Source of the DNA: DAOTUB01 sp034437455
GTDB taxonomy: Bacteria > Chloroflexota > Anaerolineae > B4-G1
Reading direction: 5' to 3'
Assembly (NCBI GenBank): GCA_034437455.1
Contig: DAOTUB010000175.1
Location: 1-19,929 of the forward strand
DNA length: 19,929 nt
Every line of letters starts with the position of its first letter. The stretch's first letter is position 1. The translations under genes were made by a program, and so were the position numbers. Shown here in pieces: positions 1 through 7,882 of this stretch. The notes under the pieces were generated by a model. The model saw nothing but the letters and a program-made list of their open reading frames with translations. It made no database searches and was not told the DNA's origin.

Positions 1-130
1 GTTCGCCCGCCTCGTCTACGACCGGCAGACGCCGGAAGCCACCGCTCTTGAGCAACGATACAGCCGCCAACGGATCGCTCTCCGGCCGCACGGTGACCGG
101 GTTACGCGTCATACAGTCTCGCACAAACAT
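1..130 (-). CDS. CBS-domain protein, N-terminal part (cut by window edge)
   Basis: Only the first 43 codons are inside the window. Reading the minus strand from the ATG at 128-130 gives a protein starting MFVRDCMTRNPVTVRPE and reaching FRRLPVVDEAGE at the edge. The MTxxPVTVxPE opening, an AAVSLLKSGGFRRLPVVD helix-strand stretch and the absence of any leader are typical of CBS-pair proteins, which bind adenosyl ligands and regulate partner domains or stand alone. An AGGAG ribosome binding site lies 9 bases before the ATG. The rest of the gene, including any effector domain (ACT, DUF294 or transporter), is outside the window, so the specific role cannot be given. It diverges from the rel gene. 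Confidence 0.8.
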   Translation of the reverse strand, partial: MFVRDCMTRNPVTVRPESDPLAAVSLLKSGGFRRLPVVDEAGE

Positions 131-186
131 AGCATGGTCTCCTGTGAATCTTTACCACGGCTCAAGCGACTCCCGTCCATAGGATA

Positions 187-214
187 AGTATACACTGGAA
201 TGGATTCGAGTAAA
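187..214 (-). promoter_or_regulatory. Putative sigma70 promoter of the CBS-domain gene
   Basis: On the minus strand TTTACT (209-214) and TATACT (187-192) are separated by 16 bp, about 50 bp before the CBS-gene start. The -10 is close to consensus (5 of 6) and the -35 is weaker (4 of 6). This is a match by eye to the general bacterial consensus. The rest of 131-225 shows no other recognisable feature. Confidence 0.45.
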
Positions 215-225
215 AGTCCCGCGTA

Positions 226-295
226 ACTGCTCAGGCCATTGAAGCGAGCGCTGGTTGAGTAGCCGCCACGCTTTTTGTGGCGGTGTATCGAAACC
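226..295. repeat. 70-bp dispersed repeat, copy A
   Basis: This 70-bp stretch is found again, in inverted orientation, at 11194-11263 with 67 of 70 bases the same. It contains an inner hairpin, CCGCCAC-GCTTTTT-GTGGCGG, and a TTGAGTAG block. It lies between the divergent CBS and rel genes, upstream of the rel promoter. The adjoining 296-330 (ending GAAGCGAGCGG) resembles the tail of the same element family but is not shared with copy B. A short palindrome-containing intergenic repeat with no coding capacity suggests a REP/MITE-like family rather than a gene remnant. Confidence 0.85.
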
Positions 296-374
296 CTTGT
301 ACTGAGCCTGCCGAAGTGAAGCGAGCGGTTTTTGTAGTTGATTTTACCTTCCTGGGATGGCCCCTATACTTCCA

Positions 375-402
375 TTGACAAATCCACAAATCCCACTATA
401 CT
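375..402 (+). promoter_or_regulatory. Strong sigma70-type promoter of rel
   Basis: TTGACA (375-380) and TATACT (397-402) with a 16-bp spacer form a near-consensus promoter, with transcription expected near 409. It lies inside the 5' extension of the rel reading frame, which is open from a TTG at 338. This is the main reason for placing the rel start downstream at 464. Confidence 0.7.
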
Positions 403-463
403 GGTAAAGATACAAGGGTCTCTGGACAACAACGACCTGACCCTCAAGTATCAAACGAAAAAG

Positions 464-2641
464 ATGGATAGACAGCACCTCCTCGATATCTCGGATATAC
501 TGACACGTCTCCCGCCCGCAGAACAAGATAATGGCGCGCGGGCGCTCGTCGAGCGCGCGTATGCCGTCGCCCAAAAAGCCCACGCCGACCAGTCGCGCAA
601 ATCCGGAAACCCCTACATTCAACACCCCTTGGCCGTGGCCCTTCTGCTGGCCGACATCGGCATGGATCCAGACACCATCGCCGCCGGTCTGCTGCACGAC
701 GTCGTCGAGGACTCGGACATTGACCTGGAGACGCTGGCCCAGGAATTTGACCCCCGCGTCGTGAGGCTGGTGGACAGCGTAACCAAGCTGGAACGGATGG
801 AGCAGGAGCAAATTGATGACCGATTCAGAAAGGAGGGGGAAAAGCTGCCCGGCGACCAGGAATCGGAAAGCCTGCGCAAGATGTTCCTCGCGATGGCCGA
901 AGACATCCGCGTCGTGGTCATCAAACTGGCCGACCGTCTGCACAATATGCGCACGCTCGACGCCCTCTCGGCCGAACGGCGGCGCTCCTTTTCCCGCGAG
1001 ACCATGGAGATCTTTGCTCCGCTGGCCAACCGCCTGGGCGTGTGGCAGTGGAAGGGGGAACTGGAAGACCTGAGCCTGAGCTATCTCGATCCCGAAACCT
1101 ATTACGGCATAGATTCCCACATCAAAGAGCGCCGCCCAGAACGCGAGGCCAGCATCCAGCGACACATCGACATCCTCGAACGAGAACTGAAAAAAGAACA
1201 CATCGAGGCCAAGATCACCGGCCGCCCCAAGCACATCTACAGCATCTATCGCAAAATGCAGCGCAAGAACGTCCCCTTTGAACGGATTTACGACGTGCGC
1301 GGCATCCGCATCATCACCCAGGTGGTCTCCGATTGTTATCACATCCTGGGCATCGTGCACGGGCTGTGGAAACCGATCCCCGGCGAGTTTGACGATTACA
1401 TCGCCACGCCCAAAGATAATATGTATCAGAGTCTACACACGGCCGTCATCGGCAAAGACGGCAAGACGCTCGAAGTACAGATCCGCACCAAAGAGATGCA
1501 CCGCATCGCTGAATATGGCGTCGCCGCTCACTGGCGCTACAAGGAAAAGAGAAAGCGCGACCCCTCCTTCGAGGCCCAGATCGCCTGGATGCGCTCACTG
1601 ATGGAGTGGCAGGGAGACATCACCGACGCCGACGAGTTCGTGGATGCGATGAAAACCGACGTTTTCCAGGAACGGGTGTATACCTTCACTCCCAAAGGCG
1701 ACGTCATCGATCTGCCCACCGGGGCTACGCCGATTGATTTTGCCTACCACATCCATACCGAGATCGGCCACCTCTGCCGGGGTGCCAAGGTCAACGACAA
1801 GCTGGTCAGTCTGGATTATCAATTGCGCACCGGCGACCGGGTGGAGATCATCACCAGCAAGCGCGCCTCGCCCAGCCGCGACTGGCTCAATCCGGCGTTG
1901 GGCCATGTCAAGACCTCCCGCGCCCGCTCCAAAATCCGCCAGTGGTTTCGCCGCCAGAATCGGGAACAGAACATCATCCAGGGACGCGAAGTCGTCGAGC
2001 GTGAGTTAAAACACCTGGGGATGGAACAGATCGGCCACAAAACCGTCGCCAAGCTCTTTGGCTACGAAACCGTGGATGACTTTTACGCCGCCGTCGGCTT
2101 TGGAGATATCAACAGCCAGCAGATCGTCAGCAAAATCGCCGAGGCACGCTCCCACGAGGAAAAAAAGATACTCCCCACCACACCTCCGCCTCCCGCCCAG
2201 ACGATTGAGGGTATCCAGATACAGGGTACAGGCGGCCTGCTGGCCCGGCTGGCGCAATGTTGTCATCCCCTGCCCAAGGAACCGATCATCGGCTACGTCA
2301 CGCTGGGCCACGGAGTCACGATCCACCGCCGCGATTGCCCCAACGTCCTGCGCCGGATCGGGACCGGGCGTTTGATCGAGGTCAGTTGGGAACCTTTGCC
2401 CCAGACCGTGCCCGTCGCCATCCGCATCACGGCCTACGATCGCACCGGCCTGCTCCACGAGATCGCCGGCATCATCAGCGCCGAAAAGATCAACATGCCG
2501 GCGGTCAATCTGAGCAAAGAAAAGAACCTCGTTCACCTCTACATCACGCTCGAGATCAGCAACATCACTCAGATTAGCCGCGTGCTGACCAAGATCGAGC
2601 GCTTGCCCAACGTGGTCGAGGCCAAACGGCATACCGGATAA
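464..2641 (+). CDS. rel: Long RelA/SpoT-family (p)ppGpp synthetase/hydrolase
   Basis: This 725-aa protein makes and breaks the stringent-response alarmone (p)ppGpp in the cytoplasm, on or off the ribosome. Domain order is that of a full-length RSH: HD hydrolase (about 25-210, with H54, H78-D79, ED at 82-83 and a DRLHNMR motif), synthetase (about 235-390, GRPKHIYSIYRKM, YDVRGIRI, MYQSLHT), TGS (about 405-470), helical and zinc-finger region with a CCHP motif, and a C-terminal ACT domain. The hydrolase residues look intact, so a bifunctional Rel is likely. The synthetase loop reads EFDD (308-311), however, the form usual in synthetase-only RelA rather than RxKD. The reading frame opens at 338 (TTG), but a promoter lies within that extension, so ATG 464 was chosen; no strong ribosome binding site precedes it. 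The gene stands alone and converges on the isomerase gene. Confidence 0.95.
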   Translation: MDRQHLLDISDILTRLPPAEQDNGARALVERAYAVAQKAHADQSRKSGNPYIQHPLAVALLLADIGMDPDTIAAGLLHDVVEDSDIDLETLAQEFDPRVVRLVDSVTKLERMEQEQIDDRFRKEGEKLPGDQESESLRKMFLAMAEDIRVVVIKLADRLHNMRTLDALSAERRRSFSRETMEIFAPLANRLGVWQWKGELEDLSLSYLDPETYYGIDSHIKERRPEREASIQRHIDILERELKKEHIEAKITGRPKHIYSIYRKMQRKNVPFERIYDVRGIRIITQVVSDCYHILGIVHGLWKPIPGEFDDYIATPKDNMYQSLHTAVIGKDGKTLEVQIRTKEMHRIAEYGVAAHWRYKEKRKRDPSFEAQIAWMRSLMEWQGDITDADEFVDAMKTDVFQERVYTFTPKGDVIDLPTGATPIDFAYHIHTEIGHLCRGAKVNDKLVSLDYQLRTGDRVEIITSKRASPSRDWLNPALGHVKTSRARSKIRQWFRRQNREQNIIQGREVVERELKHLGMEQIGHKTVAKLFGYETVDDFYAAVGFGDINSQQIVSKIAEARSHEEKKILPTTPPPPAQTIEGIQIQGTGGLLARLAQCCHPLPKEPIIGYVTLGHGVTIHRRDCPNVLRRIGTGRLIEVSWEPLPQTVPVAIRITAYDRTGLLHEIAGIISAEKINMPAVNLSKEKNLVHLYITLEISNITQISRVLTKIERLPNVVEAKRHTG

Positions 2642-2644
2642 AAC

Positions 2645-2681
2645 AAACAACCCGACTTTTGTAAAAAAAGCCGGGTTGTTT
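2645..2681. terminator. Bidirectional intrinsic terminator between rel and the isomerase gene
   Basis: AAACAACCCG-A-CTTTT pairs with AAAAGCCGGGTTGTTT around a short loop, giving a stem of about 16 bp with one mismatch. It starts 3 bases after the rel stop and ends 13 bases before the stop of the convergent gene. A/T runs inside the arms give T-rich 3' ends on both strands, so it can serve both genes. There is no extra T tract outside the stem. Confidence 0.75.
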
Positions 2682-2694
2682 ACACCGATCTATG

Positions 2695-3885
2695 CTAGGG
2701 TTCCGTCGGCACGCGATCCTGATACGTCCGCTTCTCGACGAGAAATTGTTGCGCTTCCAACCAGGCCTGGAACGCTTCGTCCACCATCTGCTGACGCACC
2801 CACGGATCAATTTCCCGCTCCTCGTGGCCCACGACCTCCAGGATGTTATACCAGGTCCCATCCGAGCCCATTATCGGTTGACTGTGCTCGCCTACCTCCA
2901 GGCTGAACGCCAGATCGGCCACCTCCGCGCCAAGATTGTTCTCCAATATGTCCTTAGGAAGCCATCCCAGTTCAGTGGCGTATTCCGTCTGGCTCCCTGT
3001 CATTTCCTCCGCCAGGGTCTGGAAATCCTCTCCGGCGTCCAATCGGGCAGCCAATTCATTCGCTCGCTCCTGGCTACTCGCATTCAACACGTTCAGGTTG
3101 ACCTGCTCGGCTGTGGTAGGGATTTCCGCCGCCATCTGCTCCCGCAACTTTTGGGTCAACAGCGACGCTTCGAGCCATGAACGGTACTGCTCCTCCGAAA
3201 TGCCCAACGGCTTTAAGGATTCGTTCAGAAACTCGGTGTATAATTGCTGAAAACGCTCCCTCGTCATCGGGGTCGGCGTCGGGAACGGATCCTCCGTCGG
3301 CGTGAGCGTATCCGTCTGCGTCAAAGGGGACGAAGCGGCAGGTTCTGGAGCAGCAGGATTCGAATCGTACCCAAAGGATGTTTCGATCTGCTGCTGCACC
3401 TCTCCCGGCGTGACGACGATGCCCCGACGCTCCGCCTCCTGGCGCACCAACTCCTCCTGGAGCAATTGGTTGAGAATTTGATCGCCGAGCGTCGTTGCGT
3501 TCTCTGGCTCCAATTCAGTCTGTACTTTGCGAATCTCTTCCTGGAGATATTCCAACATAAACTCGCTATTGGGATCTGTTGGATCGGCCGCAGCCTGCCT
3601 CTGCTGCAAACTCCAGAGTTGTCTCTGCATCTGCATCCGCGCGAAACGCACCCGATCCTGAAACTCGTCCGTCGTGATGGGTGCATCGCCCACCATCGCG
3701 ACCGGCTCGCGGGCCTTGATGATCTTTTCAGAGATCAAACCATATCCCAGGACGCCCACAACGGCGACCACTACGAGCGACACGCCCCACAAGACAAACC
3801 TTTCCAGACGCTTTTCCTTTTCCAGTCGAGAATGCTGCTTGCGCGTCAACCCTGTCGGCTTTTGCTTTTTAACCTTCTTGGCCAT
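2695..3885 (-). CDS. Membrane-anchored SurA/PrsA-like peptidyl-prolyl isomerase
   Basis: This 396-aa protein has a basic N-terminus, one transmembrane helix (about 30-52) and no lipobox, so it should be anchored with its bulk outside the membrane. A SurA N-like helical region follows (about 60-250, starting VAMVGDAPITTDEF). It is interrupted by a Pro/Thr/Ser-rich stretch (175-208). A parvulin-type rotamase domain comes next (about 258-356, with the ELGWLP and AFSLEVGEHSQPI motifs). Proteins of this build help exported proteins fold by cis-trans isomerisation of prolyl bonds; the chaperone part may matter more than catalysis. AAGGA precedes the ATG by about 9 bases. It follows rpsR by 92 bp with no convincing promoter, so read-through from the rpsF operon is possible. 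The exact family member cannot be fixed by eye. Confidence 0.85.
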   Translation of the reverse strand: MAKKVKKQKPTGLTRKQHSRLEKEKRLERFVLWGVSLVVVAVVGVLGYGLISEKIIKAREPVAMVGDAPITTDEFQDRVRFARMQMQRQLWSLQQRQAAADPTDPNSEFMLEYLQEEIRKVQTELEPENATTLGDQILNQLLQEELVRQEAERRGIVVTPGEVQQQIETSFGYDSNPAAPEPAASSPLTQTDTLTPTEDPFPTPTPMTRERFQQLYTEFLNESLKPLGISEEQYRSWLEASLLTQKLREQMAAEIPTTAEQVNLNVLNASSQERANELAARLDAGEDFQTLAEEMTGSQTEYATELGWLPKDILENNLGAEVADLAFSLEVGEHSQPIMGSDGTWYNILEVVGHEEREIDPWVRQQMVDEAFQAWLEAQQFLVEKRTYQDRVPTEP

Positions 3886-3977
3886 TCTTTTTCCTTATCC
3901 GTGACATCGCGATACATGAATCAGTTCTGGCTCTCCACAAGGCAGAGACCCTCTGGTCAAGACAAAGCCCAGCGCTA

Positions 3978-4202
3978 CTACTCTCCCACGAAGGGCAACA
4001 AGGCCAGGTGCCGAGCGCGCTTCACCGCCGTCGCCAGGCGACGTTGATGCTGGGCGCACGTTCCCGTCTGTCTCCGAGATCGAATCTTACCGCGCACGGT
4101 CAAAAAGTCCCGCAACGTATTGACGTCTTTATAATCAATATCTACGATCCCTTGCTCGCAAAAGAAACAATTTTTACGCCTTCTCCTGAATCGCCTTCTC
4201 AT
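3978..4202 (-). CDS. rpsR: 30S ribosomal protein S18
   Basis: This 74-aa, very basic protein of the small ribosomal subunit binds next to S6 on the 16S platform. It has the expected size and the family stretch YKDVNTLRDFLTVRGKI followed by SRRQTGTCAQHQR. It carries C12/C15 and C49/H52, i.e. a CxxC...CxxH set, so it looks like the zinc-binding (C+) form of S18. The start is the ATG at 4200-4202, behind a strong GGGAGGT site. The frame stays open upstream to 4256, but that would run into ssb. It is the third gene of rpsF-ssb-rpsR, 16 bp after ssb. Confidence 0.97.
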   Translation of the reverse strand: MRRRFRRRRKNCFFCEQGIVDIDYKDVNTLRDFLTVRGKIRSRRQTGTCAQHQRRLATAVKRARHLALLPFVGE

Positions 4203-4218
4203 TCCAACCTCCCTATGC

Positions 4219-4581
4219 TCATTCTCCCGCCGATGCGGAAGAATCCTGAGAACCATCCAATAAAATCATCTCGTCAGCCACCAACTCGGTGCGGAAACAC
4301 GTTTTTCCCTGGGCGTCCTCCCAACTGCGGGTCTGCAAGCGCCCTTCGACGTACACCTGGTGTTCCTTGCAAAGGCGTTGCTTGCAGATCTCGGCCAAAT
4401 CGCCCCACGCTACCACGTTGAACCACTCGGTCTCCTCGCACGGCCGGCCCTCTGGATCCACCCAGGTGCGCGTGGCGCCGACACTGAACGACGTCACCGG
4501 CTGACCATCGGGCATGTAACGCATCTCAGGCTCACGCCCCAGGCTACCAATGACCATCACCTTGTTCAGGGATCTCGCCAT
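4219..4581 (-). CDS. ssb: Single-stranded DNA-binding protein, short form
   Basis: This 120-aa protein coats single-stranded DNA during replication, repair and recombination. Nearly all of it is the OB fold (about 1-110: MARSLNKVMVIGSLGREPEM, then FSVGATRTW, TEWFNVVAWG and YVEGRLQTRSW, the usual SSB landmarks). The C-terminal tail is only about ten residues and ends DSSASAGE. The acidic DDDIPF-like tip that normally recruits partner proteins is missing. Its place between rpsF and rpsR is the classic bacterial arrangement. The start ATG has an AGGGG site 4-6 bases upstream. A second, longer SSB elsewhere in the genome is possible. Confidence 0.95.
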   Translation of the reverse strand: MARSLNKVMVIGSLGREPEMRYMPDGQPVTSFSVGATRTWVDPEGRPCEETEWFNVVAWGDLAEICKQRLCKEHQVYVEGRLQTRSWEDAQGKTCFRTELVADEMILLDGSQDSSASAGE

Positions 4582-4621
4582 GGCCCCTCACTCCACAACC
4601 GACACATACGCAGTGGCCGAC

Positions 4622-4906
4622 TCAGTCAATATTCACGATCAAGTGACGTATCACCGGCTCCATCAACTGAAGACCGCGATCTATAGCGGCCACGCCCTGG
4701 GGATCCAGTTCGAGTTTGAGCAGCATGTACTGCCCGTCCTCCACTTTCTTGATCGGATAGGCCAACCGGCGCATCCCCCACGGCTCGATGTGCGTGACCC
4801 GACCGTCGCCACGTTCGACTAGACCCTCAATGTTCTCGACGACAGCGGTCAAGTCGTCCCCTTCCACCTCAGGGTGGATGATACAGACCATCTCATAGTT
4901 ACGCAC
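4622..4906 (-). CDS. rpsF: 30S ribosomal protein S6
   Basis: This 94-aa small-subunit protein pairs with S18. The opening RNYEMVCIIHPEV, the central GMRRLAYPIKK and the strand YMLLKLELDP are diagnostic for S6. The start codon is GTG (4904-4906), preceded by a full AGGAGGT site with a 10-base spacer. It is the first gene of the rpsF-ssb-rpsR operon, transcribed from the promoter at 4967-4994. It lacks the acidic C-terminal tail of some S6 proteins and ends RHLIVNID. Confidence 0.97.
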   Translation of the reverse strand: MRNYEMVCIIHPEVEGDDLTAVVENIEGLVERGDGRVTHIEPWGMRRLAYPIKKVEDGQYMLLKLELDPQGVAAIDRGLQLMEPVIRHLIVNID

Positions 4907-4966
4907 CAGAGAGTATACCTCCTTGCAACTGAATCATATTCAAGCCCCGCAAACAGAACGGCGGCT

Positions 4967-4994
4967 ATCATAACACAAAGCCCGGTTTTGACAA
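4967..4994 (-). promoter_or_regulatory. Sigma70-type promoter of rpsF-ssb-rpsR
   Basis: On the minus strand TTGTCA (4989-4994) and TATGAT (4967-4972) are 16 bp apart, placing transcription start near 4960 and giving a leader of about 55 nt before the rpsF GTG. The 17-bp palindrome at 5007-5041 sits 12 bp upstream of the -35. Confidence 0.7.
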
Positions 4995-5006
4995 GTATCA
5001 TCAGGT

Positions 5007-5041
5007 CAGGTGCAACGCACTTGGCAAGTGCGTTGCACCTG
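5007..5041. repeat. Perfect 17-bp inverted repeat after tldD
   Basis: CAGGTGCAACGCACTTG and its exact reverse complement are separated by a single G. The element starts 3 bases after the tldD stop codon. The hairpin could stop transcription of the pyrG-tldD operon, but no T run follows on the minus strand, so it looks more like a REP-type intergenic palindrome that may double as a transcript end. Confidence 0.85.
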
Positions 5042-5044
5042 AGA

Positions 5045-6508
5045 CTATTTCATCACTCCCACCTGAACGTTCCGAAAGCGCGCCGGAGCCGCGCCATGGC
5101 CGGTGTGGGCCGTCTGGCCGGGCTGGCCCTTGCCACAGTTGGGCGTGCCCCACACGTGCCAATGCTCCGCGTTGCACACGGCGTCGCAGTTCCCCCAGAA
5201 TTTCGGCGTGATATCGGTGTAGGTCGCGTTCTTGAACATCTGGCCCAGCTTCCCGTTCTTGATCTCGTAGGCCAGCTCGACGCCGAACTGGAAATTGAGC
5301 CGCTTGTCGTCAATCGACCAGCTCTTGTTGGTGATCATGTAGATGCCATCGTCGGTGTCGGCGATGAGATCGTCCAGCCTCCACTCGCCCGGCTGGAGAC
5401 TGACGTTGGTCATGCGGATGATGGGGATGCGGCTCCAACCATCGGCGCGCATCGAGCCGTTGCTGCGGGCGGGGGCTTTGGGATGGATGCGCCGCAACTG
5501 GCTGGCCGTCTCCCGCGAAGTGAGATAGCCGACAAAGATGCCGTTTTTCACAATGTCCGTGCGCTGGGCCGGCACGCCCTCGTCGTCGTAGCCATACGTG
5601 CCCAGCCCGGTGGGCGTCACCGCGTCGGCGGTGATGTTGACGAGATCGGAGCCGTAGCGGAACGCGCCGTACTTTTCTGGCGTGAGAAAGCTGGTGCCGG
5701 CAAACGCCGCCTCGGCGCCAAACACGCGGTCCAACTCGATGGGGTGACCGCACGACTCGTGAACCTGCAGGGCCAGTTGTGGACCGTCCAGGATGATCGT
5801 GGTGACGCCGCTGGGGCATTGCGGCGCGCTGAGCAGCGCCACGACCTCCTCGCCCATGCGCCGGGCGTTGCCCGGCAGGTCCCACCCCTGGATGAACTCG
5901 TAGCCAGCCGTCCCTTGATGCCGCCCAAAAGAATTGGGGTAGGAACGCTGCTGCATCTCCCCCTCGCTCACGGCCACGGCCACCAGGCCCAACCCGCTTT
6001 CGATGATCTCCTGCTCGACGTAGCTCCCCTCGGTGCTGGCAAAGGTCTTATTCTCGCGAATAAACGTCAGGCCTGAGCGAGCAACCGTGACCCCTTTCAC
6101 AGAGCGGGCCTCCTTGTCCGCCTCTAGCAGCAGCGACACCTTGTCGTCGAGCGGCACGGCGAACGGATCGATCTCCACCGGCGTGCGATAGGTGTCCACA
6201 TGCACTTCGGGCGGCCCCAGGTCCACATCCCCGGTCTTGGCCAGCGCGCTCGCTTTGGCAATCGTCACCGCCAGCGCCGTGACGCGATCTACCTCGGCGG
6301 GCGTGAGCAGGTGACTGCTGGCAAACCCCCACGCCCCATCCACGATCACCCGCACGCCAAAGCCCTGCGTGTCGTTCAGCGATAACTGCTGAACGACGCC
6401 GTTCCTGACCGAGATACTCTCAGTTTCACGACGCACGATCCGCATATCGCCATACGTCGCCCCCTGCACCTGAGCCAGGTTCAGGGCGCGGTCTATCAAT
6501 TCTCTCAT
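5045..6508 (-). CDS. tldD: TldD family metalloprotease subunit
   Basis: This 487-aa zinc protease forms the TldD/TldE heterodimer that degrades unfolded peptides and trims some peptide natural products in the cytoplasm. The TldD metal site is visible: H250-E251-x3-H255 (HESCGHPIE) and a late Cys, C458, in WGTPNCGKG. These mark it as the catalytic subunit. Other family stretches are RNGVVQQLSLN, FGVRV and YGYDDEG. The start is ATG 6506-6508, with a perfect AGGAGG 7 bases upstream. The frame is open further up, but that would overlap tldE. It is the last gene of the operon, 16 bp after tldE. Confidence 0.95.
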   Translation of the reverse strand: MRELIDRALNLAQVQGATYGDMRIVRRETESISVRNGVVQQLSLNDTQGFGVRVIVDGAWGFASSHLLTPAEVDRVTALAVTIAKASALAKTGDVDLGPPEVHVDTYRTPVEIDPFAVPLDDKVSLLLEADKEARSVKGVTVARSGLTFIRENKTFASTEGSYVEQEIIESGLGLVAVAVSEGEMQQRSYPNSFGRHQGTAGYEFIQGWDLPGNARRMGEEVVALLSAPQCPSGVTTIILDGPQLALQVHESCGHPIELDRVFGAEAAFAGTSFLTPEKYGAFRYGSDLVNITADAVTPTGLGTYGYDDEGVPAQRTDIVKNGIFVGYLTSRETASQLRRIHPKAPARSNGSMRADGWSRIPIIRMTNVSLQPGEWRLDDLIADTDDGIYMITNKSWSIDDKRLNFQFGVELAYEIKNGKLGQMFKNATYTDITPKFWGNCDAVCNAEHWHVWGTPNCGKGQPGQTAHTGHGAAPARFRNVQVGVMK

Positions 6509-6524
6509 CGTTATCCTCCTGATC

Positions 6525-7871
6525 CTAAAACTCGGTCGTTCCGGTGAAATGGAACTCGCGAATCTTGACCGCCGGGGCGCACGTGGCAAAGCCGCCCCAC
6601 CCGGCCTTGACCCGCTTGAGTTCGGCGCCGAGCATTTCAGTCCCGCTGAGCGCCTCCAGGATGCTCTGGGTGAAACGCAGGTTCTTCAACGGGCGAGCGA
6701 TCTGGCCGTTCTCGATGAGGAACGTCCCATCGCGCGTCATGCCGGTGAGCACCGTCTTGACCGGATGAAGGGTGTTGGTGTAGTGAAAGCGCGTCACCCA
6801 GATGCCCCGCTCGGTGGAGGCGAGCATCTCCTCCTTCGTGGCCTGGCCCGGCGCCATGAACAGATTGATGGTGAACGGCCCCGATGTGTTGGGCGCCGGC
6901 AGACTGTGACCCGTCGAGACCTGGCCCTCCTCGCGACCGGCGGTGAAGGAATCGTAGACCACCGCTTTAGCGACGCCCTTCTCGATGAGCGTCACGCGCT
7001 GCTTGGGCACTCCCTCAAAATCGAAGGGCAGCGCCAATCCCCGGCGATCGTGGCCGTCGTCCCAGATCGTGATATCGTCCCCGGTGATCTTGGCGCCAAA
7101 ACGACCGTTCATGAAACTGCGCCCCTCCTGCACCGCCAGCGCGCCAAAGCCCATATACCCCAGCGAGAACAGCATATCGGCCACGGCCTCCTCCTCCAGG
7201 ATGACGGTGTAGGCCCCAGGCTCGATATCGGTGGGATTGCGACTGCGGAGCGCCTTATCCACGGCCACCCGGCCCACGGCCTCCGCGTCCAACTCCGAGA
7301 CGTCCATCGCCGTGGCCGACGCGTAGCCGGAACTGTTGTCGCCCATGACGACGGTCACGACGTGCGCCACGGTACCGCAGTGATACGTGGAGACGCCCAA
7401 CGAGTTGGCGACCATGATTTCATCCACCGCGGTGGAAAAAGCCCCCGACGCCTCCAATCCGTTCTCCCGCGCCATGGCGCAGATGGCGGACACGCCCCTG
7501 GCCCGCTCTTCTGGGGTACAGGCGGCCGTCGCCTCGACATAGGCATCCACACCCTGCACCGGCTGCGGCCCCGGCAGGGAGTGAAAATCGGGATTGTCCT
7601 GCTGGAAACTGGCCGCCGTCTCGGCAGATTCCACCACTTTGCGGAGCGCGTCTTTGCTCAGATCGTTGCCTGAGGCGACACCCGTCTTTTTGCCGAACAC
7701 AGAACGCACCCGCACCGCCACGTCCGTCTCCGAGACGTTCTGGTGAATCGTGTTGACCGCGAACCGGGTCAGGCGCTCGTCGGTGCCAGAGATCAGCACC
7801 TCCGTCTGATCGGCGCTGGAGAGAGCCAATACCTGATCCGCGATCTCTTTTAGCTTTTCTTTTCCTAACAC
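6525..7871 (-). CDS. tldE: TldE/PmbA family protease subunit
   Basis: This 448-aa partner of TldD shapes the peptide chamber of the heterodimer. It shares the TldD/PmbA fold (VRSVFGKKTGVASGNDLS near the N-terminus; VYDSFTAGREEGQVSTGH and NLFMAPGQAT in the C-terminal half) but has no HExxxH motif, as expected for the non-catalytic subunit. The start is best placed at the GTG 7869-7871: the only good ribosome binding site, GGGAGG at 7883-7888, would overlap the earlier in-frame GTG at 7881-7883. The gene follows the serine hydrolase by 24 bp and precedes tldD by 16 bp, so the two subunits are made together. Confidence 0.93.
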   Translation of the reverse strand: MLGKEKLKEIADQVLALSSADQTEVLISGTDERLTRFAVNTIHQNVSETDVAVRVRSVFGKKTGVASGNDLSKDALRKVVESAETAASFQQDNPDFHSLPGPQPVQGVDAYVEATAACTPEERARGVSAICAMARENGLEASGAFSTAVDEIMVANSLGVSTYHCGTVAHVVTVVMGDNSSGYASATAMDVSELDAEAVGRVAVDKALRSRNPTDIEPGAYTVILEEEAVADMLFSLGYMGFGALAVQEGRSFMNGRFGAKITGDDITIWDDGHDRRGLALPFDFEGVPKQRVTLIEKGVAKAVVYDSFTAGREEGQVSTGHSLPAPNTSGPFTINLFMAPGQATKEEMLASTERGIWVTRFHYTNTLHPVKTVLTGMTRDGTFLIENGQIARPLKNLRFTQSILEALSGTEMLGAELKRVKAGWGGFATCAPAVKIREFHFTGTTEF

Positions 7872-7882
7872 GTCCGTTTGCA

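Noticed and set aside
338..463. N-terminal extension of rel from a TTG codon
   Set aside because: The stretch contains a near-consensus promoter, has no ribosome binding site before the TTG and does not resemble the RSH N-terminus.
344..1360. 338-codon open frame opposite rel
   Set aside because: It lies antisense to conserved Rel coding sequence, and its translation has the composition of a GC-rich shadow frame and no recognisable motif.
3886..3977. Possible promoter or terminator between rpsR and the isomerase gene
   Set aside because: Only weak hexamer pairs and a weak GGCTCTC/GAGACC pairing were found; nothing better than chance.
4943..4966. Hairpin resembling an S6:S18 autoregulatory leader upstream of rpsF
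   Set aside because: CCGC/GCGG pairing and a CCG triplet are present, but the 5' arm falls before the transcription start predicted from the promoter, so the full stem would not be transcribed.
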